DNA of 64,000 bases. It comes from Dillenia suffruticosa. Taxonomy: Eukaryota > Streptophyta > Magnoliopsida > Dilleniales > Dilleniaceae. The stretch spans positions 8,268,001-8,332,000 of the forward strand of contig JAVTVX010000017.1 of NCBI GenBank assembly GCA_033439265.1, written 5' to 3'. Below are positions 24,590 to 35,691 of this stretch, in pieces. The notes under the pieces are model-generated. The model searched no databases. It had not been told where the DNA came from and saw nothing but the letters and a program-made list of their open reading frames with translations. How positions within the stretch are numbered: position 1 is the first letter of the stretch; every line of letters starts with the position of its first letter. A program made the position numbers and the translations under genes.

Positions 24590-26346
24590 CTTCCCTGTAC
24601 GCTACGGTTTTGTTTTTTTTGATGCCATTTGGTACGCCACCTATATATTCGAAGATTTACCACGATTAATTTGGATTGACAACTGTAAGATCTATTTTGA
24701 TTAGATTTCTTAATATTATATTTTTCTATTCAGAGAGAGTCAAACTCTCAATTTAATTAAGAGATGAAAGTGCTCATCGCATCCCACCTGCGTTCGGTCA
24801 CGTTGTGTTGCTCTCTCCATTGCAATGCCCTTGCCGGCATGGGTCGGTTGGCCTACCTCGATGGGGCCGGTCCAGGCCCAACCATTTAGAAAATTTGATG
24901 CCAATCTTCATCCGTATTCTTTGGCAGAAAATAAATGAATGCAATCAGAACTAGCAAAGACTTTAGTATTATTTTAACTTTTTATAGAGGAAATCACAAT
25001 GTTCAATAAGAAAAAATTGATAGGTACACAATAATATACAAACTCGTCCCTCATCACAAATTATTATTTTCTAAAATAAATATTATTATAATTTTGTCTA
25101 CACGTATATATTGATTCTAACGTGAGATAATTTATAGTGTACATTTTATAATTATTTATGATATGACACAATTTTATATTGTAAAATATGAGACAACTTT
25201 TAACCAATGGAATTATATCACTATCAAATTTAATGTTGTTGATTTGTGATTATTTCAATACATTTCTTGAAAAATGAATAACATTATAATAGTAGTCATA
25301 AGACATTATATATAAACACGTGAATAATTTAAAAGTCATTAACGATTGATCCGGTTGTAAGACAGTAGAGAGAATTTGGTTATCTAATCTCCTTCCAAGA
25401 GTGTGAATAAAAACTTAACGTTGCCTTTCTGTTTGATTACTAATATTTTAATGCTACTAATGAGAGAAAATACTTGTGACGTAGAATCAAATTATTACTA
25501 GTCATAATAACAAAGGCCCACCAAAGAGTATATTTTTAAATTAGATTTTATAATACTTGAATTTGATTAAGAGAATAATCCAAATACTCGTGATCAGATT
25601 AAAAAAATAAAAAAAAAATCACACAGGCCCATATATAAATATATATGAGCTTGCAGGATCTGTATACAAAGCCTAAATAAGTACCGGCCTGGGCTTATCC
25701 TTAAAGTTTTTGGTTTGGGCATCAATAAGATTTTCTTTTTTTTTTTTTTTAGGTTTTTACTATCGATATTCAGTTTTTATCCGATTAATTTTATTTTAGT
25801 ACTATAAAGTTCATTTTAGGGGTTGACTCTCCTAAATCATTTTTTACCATTCTCAAAACTCAAATTCAAGATCTCTGATTAAGGAAATAGAGTATCCGAC
25901 CATTCAATACAAAGAAGTTTGATAGTTTCAATAAGATTAAGTCAGATAAATTTCATCCGGAACAAAAACTAATTATACTTATGGCCTACAATCACAAACA
26001 CAGAGAAAGCCCCGCTCGAACTCGAACAAAAGATGGAGAAAAAGACATGTATTTTAACCCACAAAAAAAAAACGAGTTTATGGTGTTCTACTTTTTCATG
26101 TGCGCTATATTCCTAGGAGATCATGCCATGCGCAGAATGAAATCGAATTTGCAGAGATTTGGATCATGAAATCCAAGTAATCTGTGTTGACTAGTACCAT
26201 GAACCAATTTGCAATGGATAAGGTACTTATCAAACGAGTGGGCTTCATCTTCGTGTCGCCTTGGTCGGTTTTGGTTTGGGTTGGAACTTTCCTTTGGTCA
26301 ACTCCAGAATATTGCAACTTCCTCCCGACGGAATTTTCGACATTTC

Positions 26347-26349
<3 letters not shown>

Positions 26350-26382
<33 letters not shown>
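26350..26382. repeat. (AT)16 microsatellite
   Basis: Uninterrupted AT dinucleotides. Confidence 0.95.
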
Positions 26383-26385
<3 letters not shown>

Positions 26386-26756
26386 TAAATGAGAACAAAG
26401 TACATTTTTTAAAGAAAAAAATAAGAATCAATACCTTGTGATTTTATTCGTCACGCTTTGAATCATTCTTTTGTTAAAGATGAAGAATTGATCTATGAGC
26501 GCCAAGTCCCCAAGGCCACCAACCAAAACCACGGTGGAAAAAAAAAAAGAAAAAAATAAATAAACAACTAAAAAAGAAAATTAAAAAGAAGTGGTTCATA
26601 CATCTCCCTTTGTATATAAAGCAACCTTTGACGGCTTTTTCAACTGAAAATGGATTCTATGTTCTCTGTTTTCTCAATTTCTTTCATTAAATTGGAACCT
26701 TAACAATGCAGTAGGTCGAATTATTCCATGGGTTTTCTTTTTTCCTCTTTCCCCCA

Positions 26757-26772
26757 CCCCCCCCCCCCCCCC
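26757..26772. repeat. C16 homopolymer
   Basis: Sixteen consecutive C following a CCCCCA stretch. Confidence 0.9.
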
Positions 26773-29503
26773 GCCCAAAATAAGCACGTGAATTTTTACC
26801 ATTTCTTTTGGAGGTGGGAAATAATAGAACCTGGGAAAGGATGGTGTCACGAGAAGAACTCGTGAAGGAAGGAGAGAAGAAATCTAATAAAGAGTCCGAT
26901 GGACCGAAAGCAAATCAAATCCTGTTTGTACTTTATAATCTAGAAGGGTTTGAATTCTTCTAGACTGGGGAGGGAATTTAGAAATTTGCTCAAAGAAAAT
27001 TATGATTTGTTTGTGCCCAACTTGGTCATGGAAACTGAAAAGATAAAAGAAAAGAATCGTCTTTTGTGTTGAAAAATGTTTGTCATTCAGCCTACCCCCC
27101 ACCCAATGAGGTCCGACAAAATTCTTAAATTAGGATTCCGTCCTTAATATAATTTATTTTCTAAAGGAATGAAGCCAAGTTTAAAAGAATATTTGATAAA
27201 TAATTTCAAGAGTTTTATTTATACTCAATTAAATTTAATAATCTGAGCTGATTTAGTTGATTTAAGATGGTATTTTTTAATTGATTGAGTTGAAATCCAT
27301 GCAATTACTCCAAAATTGAGAGTTTTCTTTTTTTTTTTTTTCTTTTCTTAAATAAGAGGTGTAGGTATATGCGATATATCAAAATTTCTTAATACCAATG
27401 TTTCTCTTTCTCTGTTTATTGAAACATTTTCCATTTTGAAAATATTTTAATACATTAAAATAATTAATATTTACATAAAAATTCTTATATTTTTATATTT
27501 ATATATATTTATATATTTAATAAATTATTTGTTTATTTATATATAACTTTTATTTTTATATTACTTATCTTATAATTAGTAATTATATATTTGATCATTT
27601 TAGATTTTTATTATAAAAAATACCATTCTATTATTTTCATAAAATAATTAATATTTATATAAAATTCTTATTTTTTTTATATTTATTTATTTACTCATGT
27701 TTCTGTTTTTTATATTTTTATATAATGTCATTTTCTTATACCGTCTCTTATCTATTTTGATTTTTTCATTTTCGTTCCGGTTTTCATTTCTGTGCAAACT
27801 ACTGTATGTACAAGGATGCTGTCTTTATTTATTAAGTTTGCTTAAAAAGTGAATTTTGGTCCTTTCTGTGTTCACCACAAGCAAAAATAATGTCAATATG
27901 CTACCTTAAATTTAAAAGCAAAATACGTCTATTGATTAAAAAAAAAATTGTACCATGGACAGCCTTCTCATCCACTTTAGAAACAGCATTAATCTTACAA
28001 AGGTCATAACAAATAAGAATAAAAATGTAATATAGTCATGTTGGGATTTTAAGAATTGCTTAATTATCAACCACATTCATCACTTTTCCTTAATAAATTC
28101 AAATTTTTCCCCCCAAAGAAATGCAGGAAAAATAGATACATGGTTTTTCAAGTGGCAGAGAAATTTGAACAATCACATCAAGTTTCAAGTATCGAACTAC
28201 TTGGTCAATTTGCGCCTAAAAATTAATATAAATTTTCTTGATAGAGAATATTTAGAAGTATGTACTATGGAACATAATCTAGGAAAATAATGACAATCAA
28301 TGCCAAATCTCTAATTCTACCTTCTTAACAAATTAAAAAAAAATTATTTTAATAATAATCATTCCATATTTAGAAACCTATATGGAGTTGTATATTTTTT
28401 GGTAAAAAAAAAAAAAAGGAGAAAATACAGTCTAGTTGCAATAAAGTGAATCGTCCAAAAAAAAGGAAAAAAAAAAATCTGAAGATATAGTGGCCATCAT
28501 TGTTGATATCAAACATAATATTAAATTAATTCTCCACATACAAGTATTTAAAAATTCTACAAAAATCTTGAAAAGGAGGAGGGGAAGAATATTCAGAAGA
28601 TAAGTGGGCCGGTGGGAGATTAGTGGACGAAGCATTAGGCTGCACTGATTTGTGGGCCCAGCTGAATCACGCCCCAAACACCCTGCCCCTTCGAGGCGTA
28701 TCGCCCGCATTTAATGGGCCCAGGCCCCATTCCATTTATATTAACCGAAAGTAAGCCGTTGCCCTTGAGGTAGTTTTTTCCGTTGGCTGTCCTTACCACG
28801 CGCCTCTTGAGAGCTGTTTTTCCAATTTTTTTAGAACTTTGTGGCTGCCCCTCTCAATTTTTTTTTTTCAATTGATGAAAATATATGAGAATTATTTCTA
28901 TGACCAGATTAAGTTTTTAATCAAATAATTTTTATAGATCCTTTTTCTTTTGAAGATTTATGAGAATATTGGTCGTAGCATTCACGATTTTAATTAGCAA
29001 TTAAAAAACTTTTATACATTAAATTATTTTAAAATTTAACATGTCATTCCAAATTGTAATTTTGGATTTACCAAAACCAGCAAATTATAAGTTATTAATC
29101 TTTTCAACTTTACACAAAAGGTTTGATGAATATCTCACAGCTAAGAAATAGTTTTTAGGACATGAGGTATCTAACTAATATATATTTCTTAATGAAATAA
29201 TCCAATTTTTTACCTGCGCATTAAATTGGCAGGAACAAAAAACTACATAAAGTCAAGATTATTTTAGTGATGTTAAAATAGTATATCATGTCTCATTTTG
29301 ATTTCCGCAATTTAGTTTAATTTGTATCATTCTCCTCTCCTTCTCCGAGATTGTCTCAAATTCAAATCTTCACGATGTACCCAAAAAAACACTCTACAGT
29401 CACAGCATTAAGCCAGTGTTTTTAAAATTTAAAGGATGATCCGGGGGGGGGGGTGTGAAAGCCTTAAAAAAAAAGACTAGGCAATTGAGAAATAGTTAGT
29501 ATA

Positions 29504-29904
29504 GTAATGGCTAGGGGTGTTATGATATTTAGGTCGAGTCGGGTAGTATTGATACCTGAGTTTGGTTTGAGTGTTATTTAGATGAGATCGAGTTCGCTCG
29601 AGTTTGAAGTGTCGTCGAGTAGTTTTATTGGATTATGTGACTAATATATTTAAAAGATTATACTTATAAACATAATTTTTTATATAAAAATTATTTAAAA
29701 AAATATAATTACATATAAAAATTATTTTTTAAAAATATAATTAATGGATTTCGGATAGGTTATCGAGATTTCCAGCTTGATATAGTTGGATTTGAACACG
29801 AGCTTGAGACTGATCTACCTGAGCTCGAGCTCGAGTCAAGCTTTAATCGGGTAGTGTCATGACATGACGACACTACCGAGTATGATAACAGGCCTGGTAA
29901 TGGC
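29504..29904. mobile_element. hAT-type MITE (385 bp) with 8-bp target-site duplication
   Basis: GTAATGGC occurs at 29504-29511 and 29897-29904, an 8-bp duplication typical of hAT elements. The insert begins TAGGGGTGTTATGATA and ends with the inverse of CAGGCCTGTTATCATA; the termini match at 12 of 16 positions. The interior is non-coding and carries repeated CGAG/GAGCTCGAGCTCGAG words. Near the right end there is a stem with arms GGTAGTGTC and GACACTACC around 29851-29878. It is a non-autonomous element. Confidence 0.8.
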
Positions 29905-31557
29905 TAGCTATGTTTGCTTGACATGCTTAGACTACAATTATTTTATTTGGGATCCCTCTTTCGCCGGCTGCGTCAAGTTGCATGCATCTTTCCTAGTCAC
30001 ATATCCGTTAGCTGCAATCTTTTGCCTCGTATGATACCTTTGGATGTGAAGAGGACAATATTTTTCTCGTAAAGTTCGATTTGGTAAATAATCCAGAATA
30101 TCACAACAAGATTTCATAGATTTGAGAGAGAGAGAGAGAGAGGTGGGACGACTTGCCCACGCATAATTTGAACATAGATATATATTTTATTTCTTGGGTA
30201 GCCATAATATTGGAACCATGCTATTTGTTTTCAAGATTTTTGGGTTATAGTTGGTGAAATTCTGTACTTTTGTGACTTCTTAGTGTAATGCTATTTAGGT
30301 TTTCTTTGATTCTTCACTTTTTCATTTTCAAATGTAAGAAAATTAAAAAAGATCTTCTAGATTAATATGAACCTAGTGGTAGATGCAAATTTTGATTTCC
30401 TAACTTCATCCAGCAAAACTTATTTTTTAAAAGTGAAAAAAAGAAAAGGAAAAAAAATAGTCTTGATTCTTTGGTACTGCTACACACTTTCAAATCTTTC
30501 TCAGACTAGATCTACCCGGAAGGATCCTTTTGCATAATTAAACCTATTTCTAAATGCAGGTTTTACTTTTGATTTAAAGTAATCCTTGTATGGAGAAGAT
30601 ACGAGCTAAAAGAAAAATCAGTGAATGTATCACTTTCTAGAAGTTAATTATATTGGTTTTCATATAAGACTTAGGATTACATTTCGTAATTCAGGAAAAA
30701 AGAAAAAAGAGAAAAAAGAAATCTATGGTGATAAAATAAATCAAACACTCATTACTTGAGAAATCTCTTAACTTCAAAGGATATAAAACTAGGTTAAAAT
30801 GTAGTTTTTATAGGCCAACTTGCGAAAGGAGAGGCTTATTCTCATTCCCCACTCTAATAGAAATCTTTAATTTTTCATTTGATAATTTAGACTTAAATTT
30901 GTGTAAACTTTAAATATAAAATATTCAAATGCCTTCATTTAAAATATCTTGTCTGGGTGTGAGTGTGTATAAATATAATATTGAGACTTGGAATTTTTAT
31001 AATCTAATTTTATTGCATTTCAAATAATTATCATTTGCAATTAAATGCATTTCATTTTATTCTTTAAGTAAATTTAATTTCATTTAAATTAATTGAACTA
31101 CGTGTCGAAATGTTACCCACGAATACGTAGTAGTATTTGTTTATGGTTCTATTTTTATGAAACTGAGTGCGGCATGTAATTTGTCAGCTTGTCATTTGTT
31201 CCGAGGGTCACAAATCTAGTGGGCAGGGCGACTATTTTCCATGGCCTTCGACCCTCTACCTTACCTTAAATTCTCAATTTGTTTTTCCTCCTATGACCAA
31301 AACCCTCCAAAAAGTTCGTCCATATTCCAACTGTGTGCAGATGGAAACAGTCAACATCCCTTCTTGGTTACGCATTGGTTTGGTTGACTGACGTGCGCAA
31401 TGACTACTCCTCGGATCTTTGGGAACCTTCCTTGAACAATCTCTCAGGCTGGCTCTAGAATCTATGGAGAGAAGAAGGGGTCACAAGCAACCCAAAACTC
31501 GCACTTTCTTAACCACAAAGTTATTCCATCTTTATGTGCTCTCTCTCTCTCTCTCTC

Positions 31558-31750
31558 ATTATTATAAGTATCTATATGAAAGATTTAATTTATTTCGTCT
31601 CACTATTCATTTTGATTTGCCTAACTCCTCCTTTATGACAAATTGATCACCACGATTATTATAAGTATCTATATGAAAGATTTAATTTATTTCATCTTAC
31701 TATTCATTTTGATTTACCTAACTCCTTTACGACGAATTGATCACCAACAT
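31558..31750. repeat. 97-bp tandem duplication
   Basis: ATTATTATAAGTATCTATAT starts both copies, at 31558 and 31655. The copies share AAAGATTTAATTTATTTC and TTCATTTTGATTT and end at GAATTGATCACCA or AAATTGATCACCA. A few substitutions and a small indel separate them. Confidence 0.85.
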
Positions 31751-32735
31751 TTGGAACATTTTGACATTGCCAACCCTAGTCCGCTTCCAACTTTTTTTGT
31801 ATCCAAGTGTAAAGCATCTCCGGGGCCTCCGGTTTTGACCGGCGTTCAATTGGTTTAACAATATATATATATATATTTAAATAAATTATTTATCATTAAT
31901 TCATATTCAAATATAATCCGATTAATTTCAATCAGTGTTTCTAATCATATACCTGTTAATGTATTCTTTTTATCATATTTAGTATTAGGAGGACTAAAGG
32001 GAATGACTAAGATTATACAAAATATAACTACGGTATCAACACTGAAAGCAAAGATGCATCACTGAACCTCCTCCTAAGGCTAAAATGTATTCCACGAAAA
32101 AAGATGAACCCATTCAAAATCAATGAAAATTAGAGTTAAAACATATAGTCGGGATATAATAAAAATATTACAAAGGGCAATAATTTAATTCATACCATTC
32201 TTTGTTTTCTGTTTAAAAAGTTCATGAGTATAAAAAAAATATAATAAAAACATATGTGCAGCAATAATTCTCGCATTGAAAGCTCAATGCTTTTTCCCTC
32301 GATCGAAGCGTGGGGCTTGCGTAAACAACCGCGGTCTATTACGTAACATATTAAAAGTTTTTTAGGGAAAATTAAATCGTCAGGCACGTGAATATTTGAC
32401 GGGAAAGACCACGAAGGGAATCTCATGCTTTTCTCAAAAGGCAAGCCCGAAAAAGCATGAGAAATTCTAGAGAGTAGTGATTCAATTCCAAGTCCCCAGA
32501 ATGTGATGTACTAGTAATTGGCTGGTAAGTTCTTGAACGACGTGGGAATACTATTCTTATCTTTCACGTACCCACATTTGTCACCAAACAAATTTCTCCG
32601 GGGTTCTTTGGTTGGAATCTAACCCTATGGGCGCGTTCAATTCATGTTTTCCTTGGTAAAAAGGTTCCCCCAAACCTTTTCCGCAATCAATAAAGAATAT
32701 TCTACCCAACCTCCAATAATCAAATATTACTTGAC

Positions 32736-32737
<2 letters not shown>

Positions 32738-32792
<55 letters not shown>
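32738..32792. repeat. (GA)27 microsatellite
   Basis: Fifty-five bases of uninterrupted GA. Confidence 0.95.
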
Positions 32793-32794
<2 letters not shown>

Positions 32795-32960
32795 CTTCAT
32801 AGTTGTGGCGAATTTTTGAGACCATAACATGTAAGCTTGTCCAGGGTGACACGTGACCATGTTTATAAAAATTTTTGAAAATCATGACTAGTCATTTGCA
32901 TTATTGATTCCACCACCGACTACACATATGTTTGAAAAAACGGGAAAAGACAAAAGTATG

Positions 32961-32963
<3 letters not shown>

Positions 32964-33017
<54 letters not shown>
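32964..33017. repeat. (GA)27 microsatellite, second tract
   Basis: Fifty-four bases of uninterrupted GA, 171 bases after the previous GA tract and nearly the same length. Flanks of the two tracts differ. Confidence 0.95.
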
Positions 33018-33019
<2 letters not shown>

Positions 33020-35290
33020 AGAAAAAGCCTGGAGTTTTCTCACGTAAATGCAGCCTCAAGCTCATGCATGTTCTTTTCAGAACACATAAGAATAACGAGA
33101 ACAAACAAAACGCTCATAGTTTTGATGCAACTCTAGTTGAGTCTACAGCAAATAGTTTTTCTCAAAACTTTTCAATCACTTTACAAGGGGCGGTCCTTAG
33201 ACTCCTTGTTAGGGTTTTATATTTTTGAAATTTGAATTGGAATTTGACGATTTATTTATATTGCCAATAATATGATTAGCACCAAAAATCACGGAAAATA
33301 TCTAAGAAAATGACTAGACAAGGAGAATCAACATAAATTTGGACGCCATGCAACTAATTCAATAAAGGTTTTGCACAGTGTGTCTTTGCGAGCAAATTAC
33401 TGCAGCTTTCATGGGAATGGTAATTATATTTAATGAACTTGGGTTTTCACATCTAAAAAGTAAAGCCAAAAGGGTAGTCTTGCTATTGGTGGATTTGAGA
33501 AAGGTCTAAGGCATGCAGGTCTTTCACGCTGTAAATAAAGGAAAGTTATCGTATTAGCAATCTTTTGCGAAACGGTTGAGTGGTTACATATTTTTTAATT
33601 TTGTAATGTAAAATTCAAATTTCATATAATAAAAGAAATTGATAATTGCAATGGATAATAAACTATATGATTTCCAACCAAAAAAAATAAACTATAATGA
33701 CTAATGGGTAAAATTTCAAGCACAAATAGTAGAGAATAAGGATTTGTAGCTTATAATTCATATATTTTTACAGCTCGGCAGAAAGATCAGAAATGAGACC
33801 AATGTTACTAAGATGCTAGTGCAGAGAAGCCCAACCGATAATGATCTTGACAACCTAATGTAACTCGTGCCTTTGGCATTTTTTCGTGGCTTGTGAAAGC
33901 ATTTTTGTCGATAATATTCGAGGATGGGCTCCGATGTCCAATCTATTGCCATACTACGTATCTCCATGTCTAAATCAAAGATGGCTTACAGCGTTATTGA
34001 GGCACATGAAATGTTTACTTCTAAAATCTCAAGCGTGGGATTTAATTTTTGTTGTCTACCAGGGTGATGTCCTTTCACTATCAACTCTCTCCAACACAAT
34101 TCTATTATCAATCATTTCGTTTCATCTATCGAATGACTATACATGTACTTTGTTTGACTCCAAAAAAAAGAGAGCCCAATAATACCCAGAATCAAATTTA
34201 GTCTGTAAAAATGTGTTATCTTTAAATTTTGCTTAAAAAGAAAGTAATTTTTGGAAGGGATTAGGACTTAGGAATGATAAAAGATTTTATTACTATGGGG
34301 GAGGATTTATAACGGGCTGAGATCATATATATAAAGTAAAAAAACTATGGTGGCCTCCTCGATTTATTACTGTTTGGAGAAATTACGGGTGTTTATTTTC
34401 AGGGTTTTACCCTTTGAGAATAGGAAAAAATGCCTTTTGTCATTGGAACAAAATGATCATCGAGTTGGTGAGGACTTAAGAGATCCTTTTAACCAAACTC
34501 CTTGTCTTATTCAGCTTTTATATGGTTACCTTAATTTTTAAATGATTTATATGTGTTTATACCATCTTTTCTTCATACGTCTCAATGTAAATGGTTGACC
34601 CTTTGTGACTATGGTAAAGGTACTTTAATGCAAATTCCAGGAAGTGTAGCTGGAAAAGGGGGGTAAAGAGTGGGTGAACGGGTTCACGTGTACGCGTGAC
34701 TCACAATAGCATAAATTGATTAATTTTGTAATAAAAATTAAATTATCTTATACTATTACCACTAAATTAAAATTAATAAAAGATCATGCAAAAATAAGTG
34801 TACTAAATAATTCTCTCGTAAAAAAAGGACATCTTTTTTTTTTGCTAGAATTATTAGCTCCAAAAATTTCAATCACTCTTAACGTGTATAATTTCATAAT
34901 GTTATATGTAAATATCTTTTTCTGGGTAAATTTTATGTGCTAATTTACTTTGTTTTAAACTATTATCACGTAATTCAACGATTTTCATATTCGATAATTT
35001 TATTTAAAATATAGGTTCGACTTATAATTTTAATTTTATTCTGTACACATAAGAAGAGAGCCACCCCACATGTTCATTAATGGCCAATAAATCTTTTATA
35101 GAGAAAAAAAATTATAAAATAGTCTGATCAGAATTAATGTTCTTATTTCTTGTTAACTATAATGACCATAAGATGGATATTTGATATTTGAAACAGTTTT
35201 GATAGTTTAACTATATAATATTGCAATGTGGATACAACAACTTGTACAGGTTTGAAAAGAGTCTGTACACTGTGACCAATATAATAGTGC

Positions 35291-35423
35291 CACGTGTTAG
35301 GAATTAGAAAGGCCGAAACAGAAAAATAAATTCTTGGGAGGAGAGCGGCAAGAACCCAAGGGGACCTCCAAGAGGGGGCAGTTCATTTCGTCGGGTATTG
35401 CCCTCTGAAATGCAACTATAAAT
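35291..35423 (+). promoter_or_regulatory. Core promoter of the trehalose-phosphate phosphatase gene
   Basis: A G-box CACGTG lies at 35291-35296 and a TATA box TATAAAT at 35417-35423. Transcription would start near 35450. The G-box sits in a GCCACGTGTTAG context that resembles an ABA-response element. The elements are seen; their function is inferred. Confidence 0.55.
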
Positions 35424-35449
35424 TGGCAACACTCCTCTTCCTGTCACAG

Positions 35450-35689
35450 TGTCTCACTCCTCAATTCGAGTGCGTGCCTCTCTTCTTTTTCCCAAATCTC
35501 TCTCTCTCTCTCTCTCTCTCACAAAAAATTCCTCAGTCCACTGTTTTCCTCCCCCGTTTTTCCCCATTTTAATTCTCTAGAAAAACCTTAAGGTACTCAA
35601 ATAATTAGTGAATATCTTTCGTGGGTTTTGTTCTGTTTCCGGTTTAAGACATAGTAAAATTATTAAAATGTTGTGTTTGATGATCGCAG
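35450..35689 (+). other. 5' leader of the TPP gene with a CT tract and probable leader intron
   Basis: The leader contains a (TC)12 run at 35497-35520. AAGGTACTC at about 35590 looks like a splice donor and TGATCGCAG at 35681-35689 like an acceptor, giving an intron of about 97 bases that ends three bases before the start codon. Reading through the intron instead would add about 28 codons from an ATG at 35608 that do not resemble TPP N-termini. Confidence 0.6.
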
Positions 35690-35691
35690 GA

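Larger units (their letters stand above)
24600..29503. other. Intergenic AT-rich region, no gene supported
   Basis: No open frame resembles a known protein. Structure seen: (AT)n at 26350-26382, C16 at 26757-26772, and a locally repeated AT-rich block. In that block AAAATAATTAATATTTA followed by TAAAATTCTTAT-type words recurs near 27458 and 27643. A GC-richer patch at 24780-24890 has no convincing coding potential. Confidence 0.6.
29905..35280. other. Intergenic region between the MITE and the TPP promoter
   Basis: No gene is supported. Contents seen are GA microsatellites at 30126-30141, 32738-32792 and 32964-33017, a CT run at 31539-31557, and a 97-bp tandem duplication at 31558-31750. An AT repeat lies at about 31861-31876. 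Frames at 31167-31391 and 33886-34182 have no recognisable domains. Confidence 0.55.

Noticed and set aside
35608-35691. Upstream in-frame ATG extending the TPP protein by about 28 codons
   Set aside because: The extension passes through a good leader intron (AAG|GTACTC ... GATCGCAG|) and does not resemble TPP N-termini, whereas [10 protein letters not shown] does.
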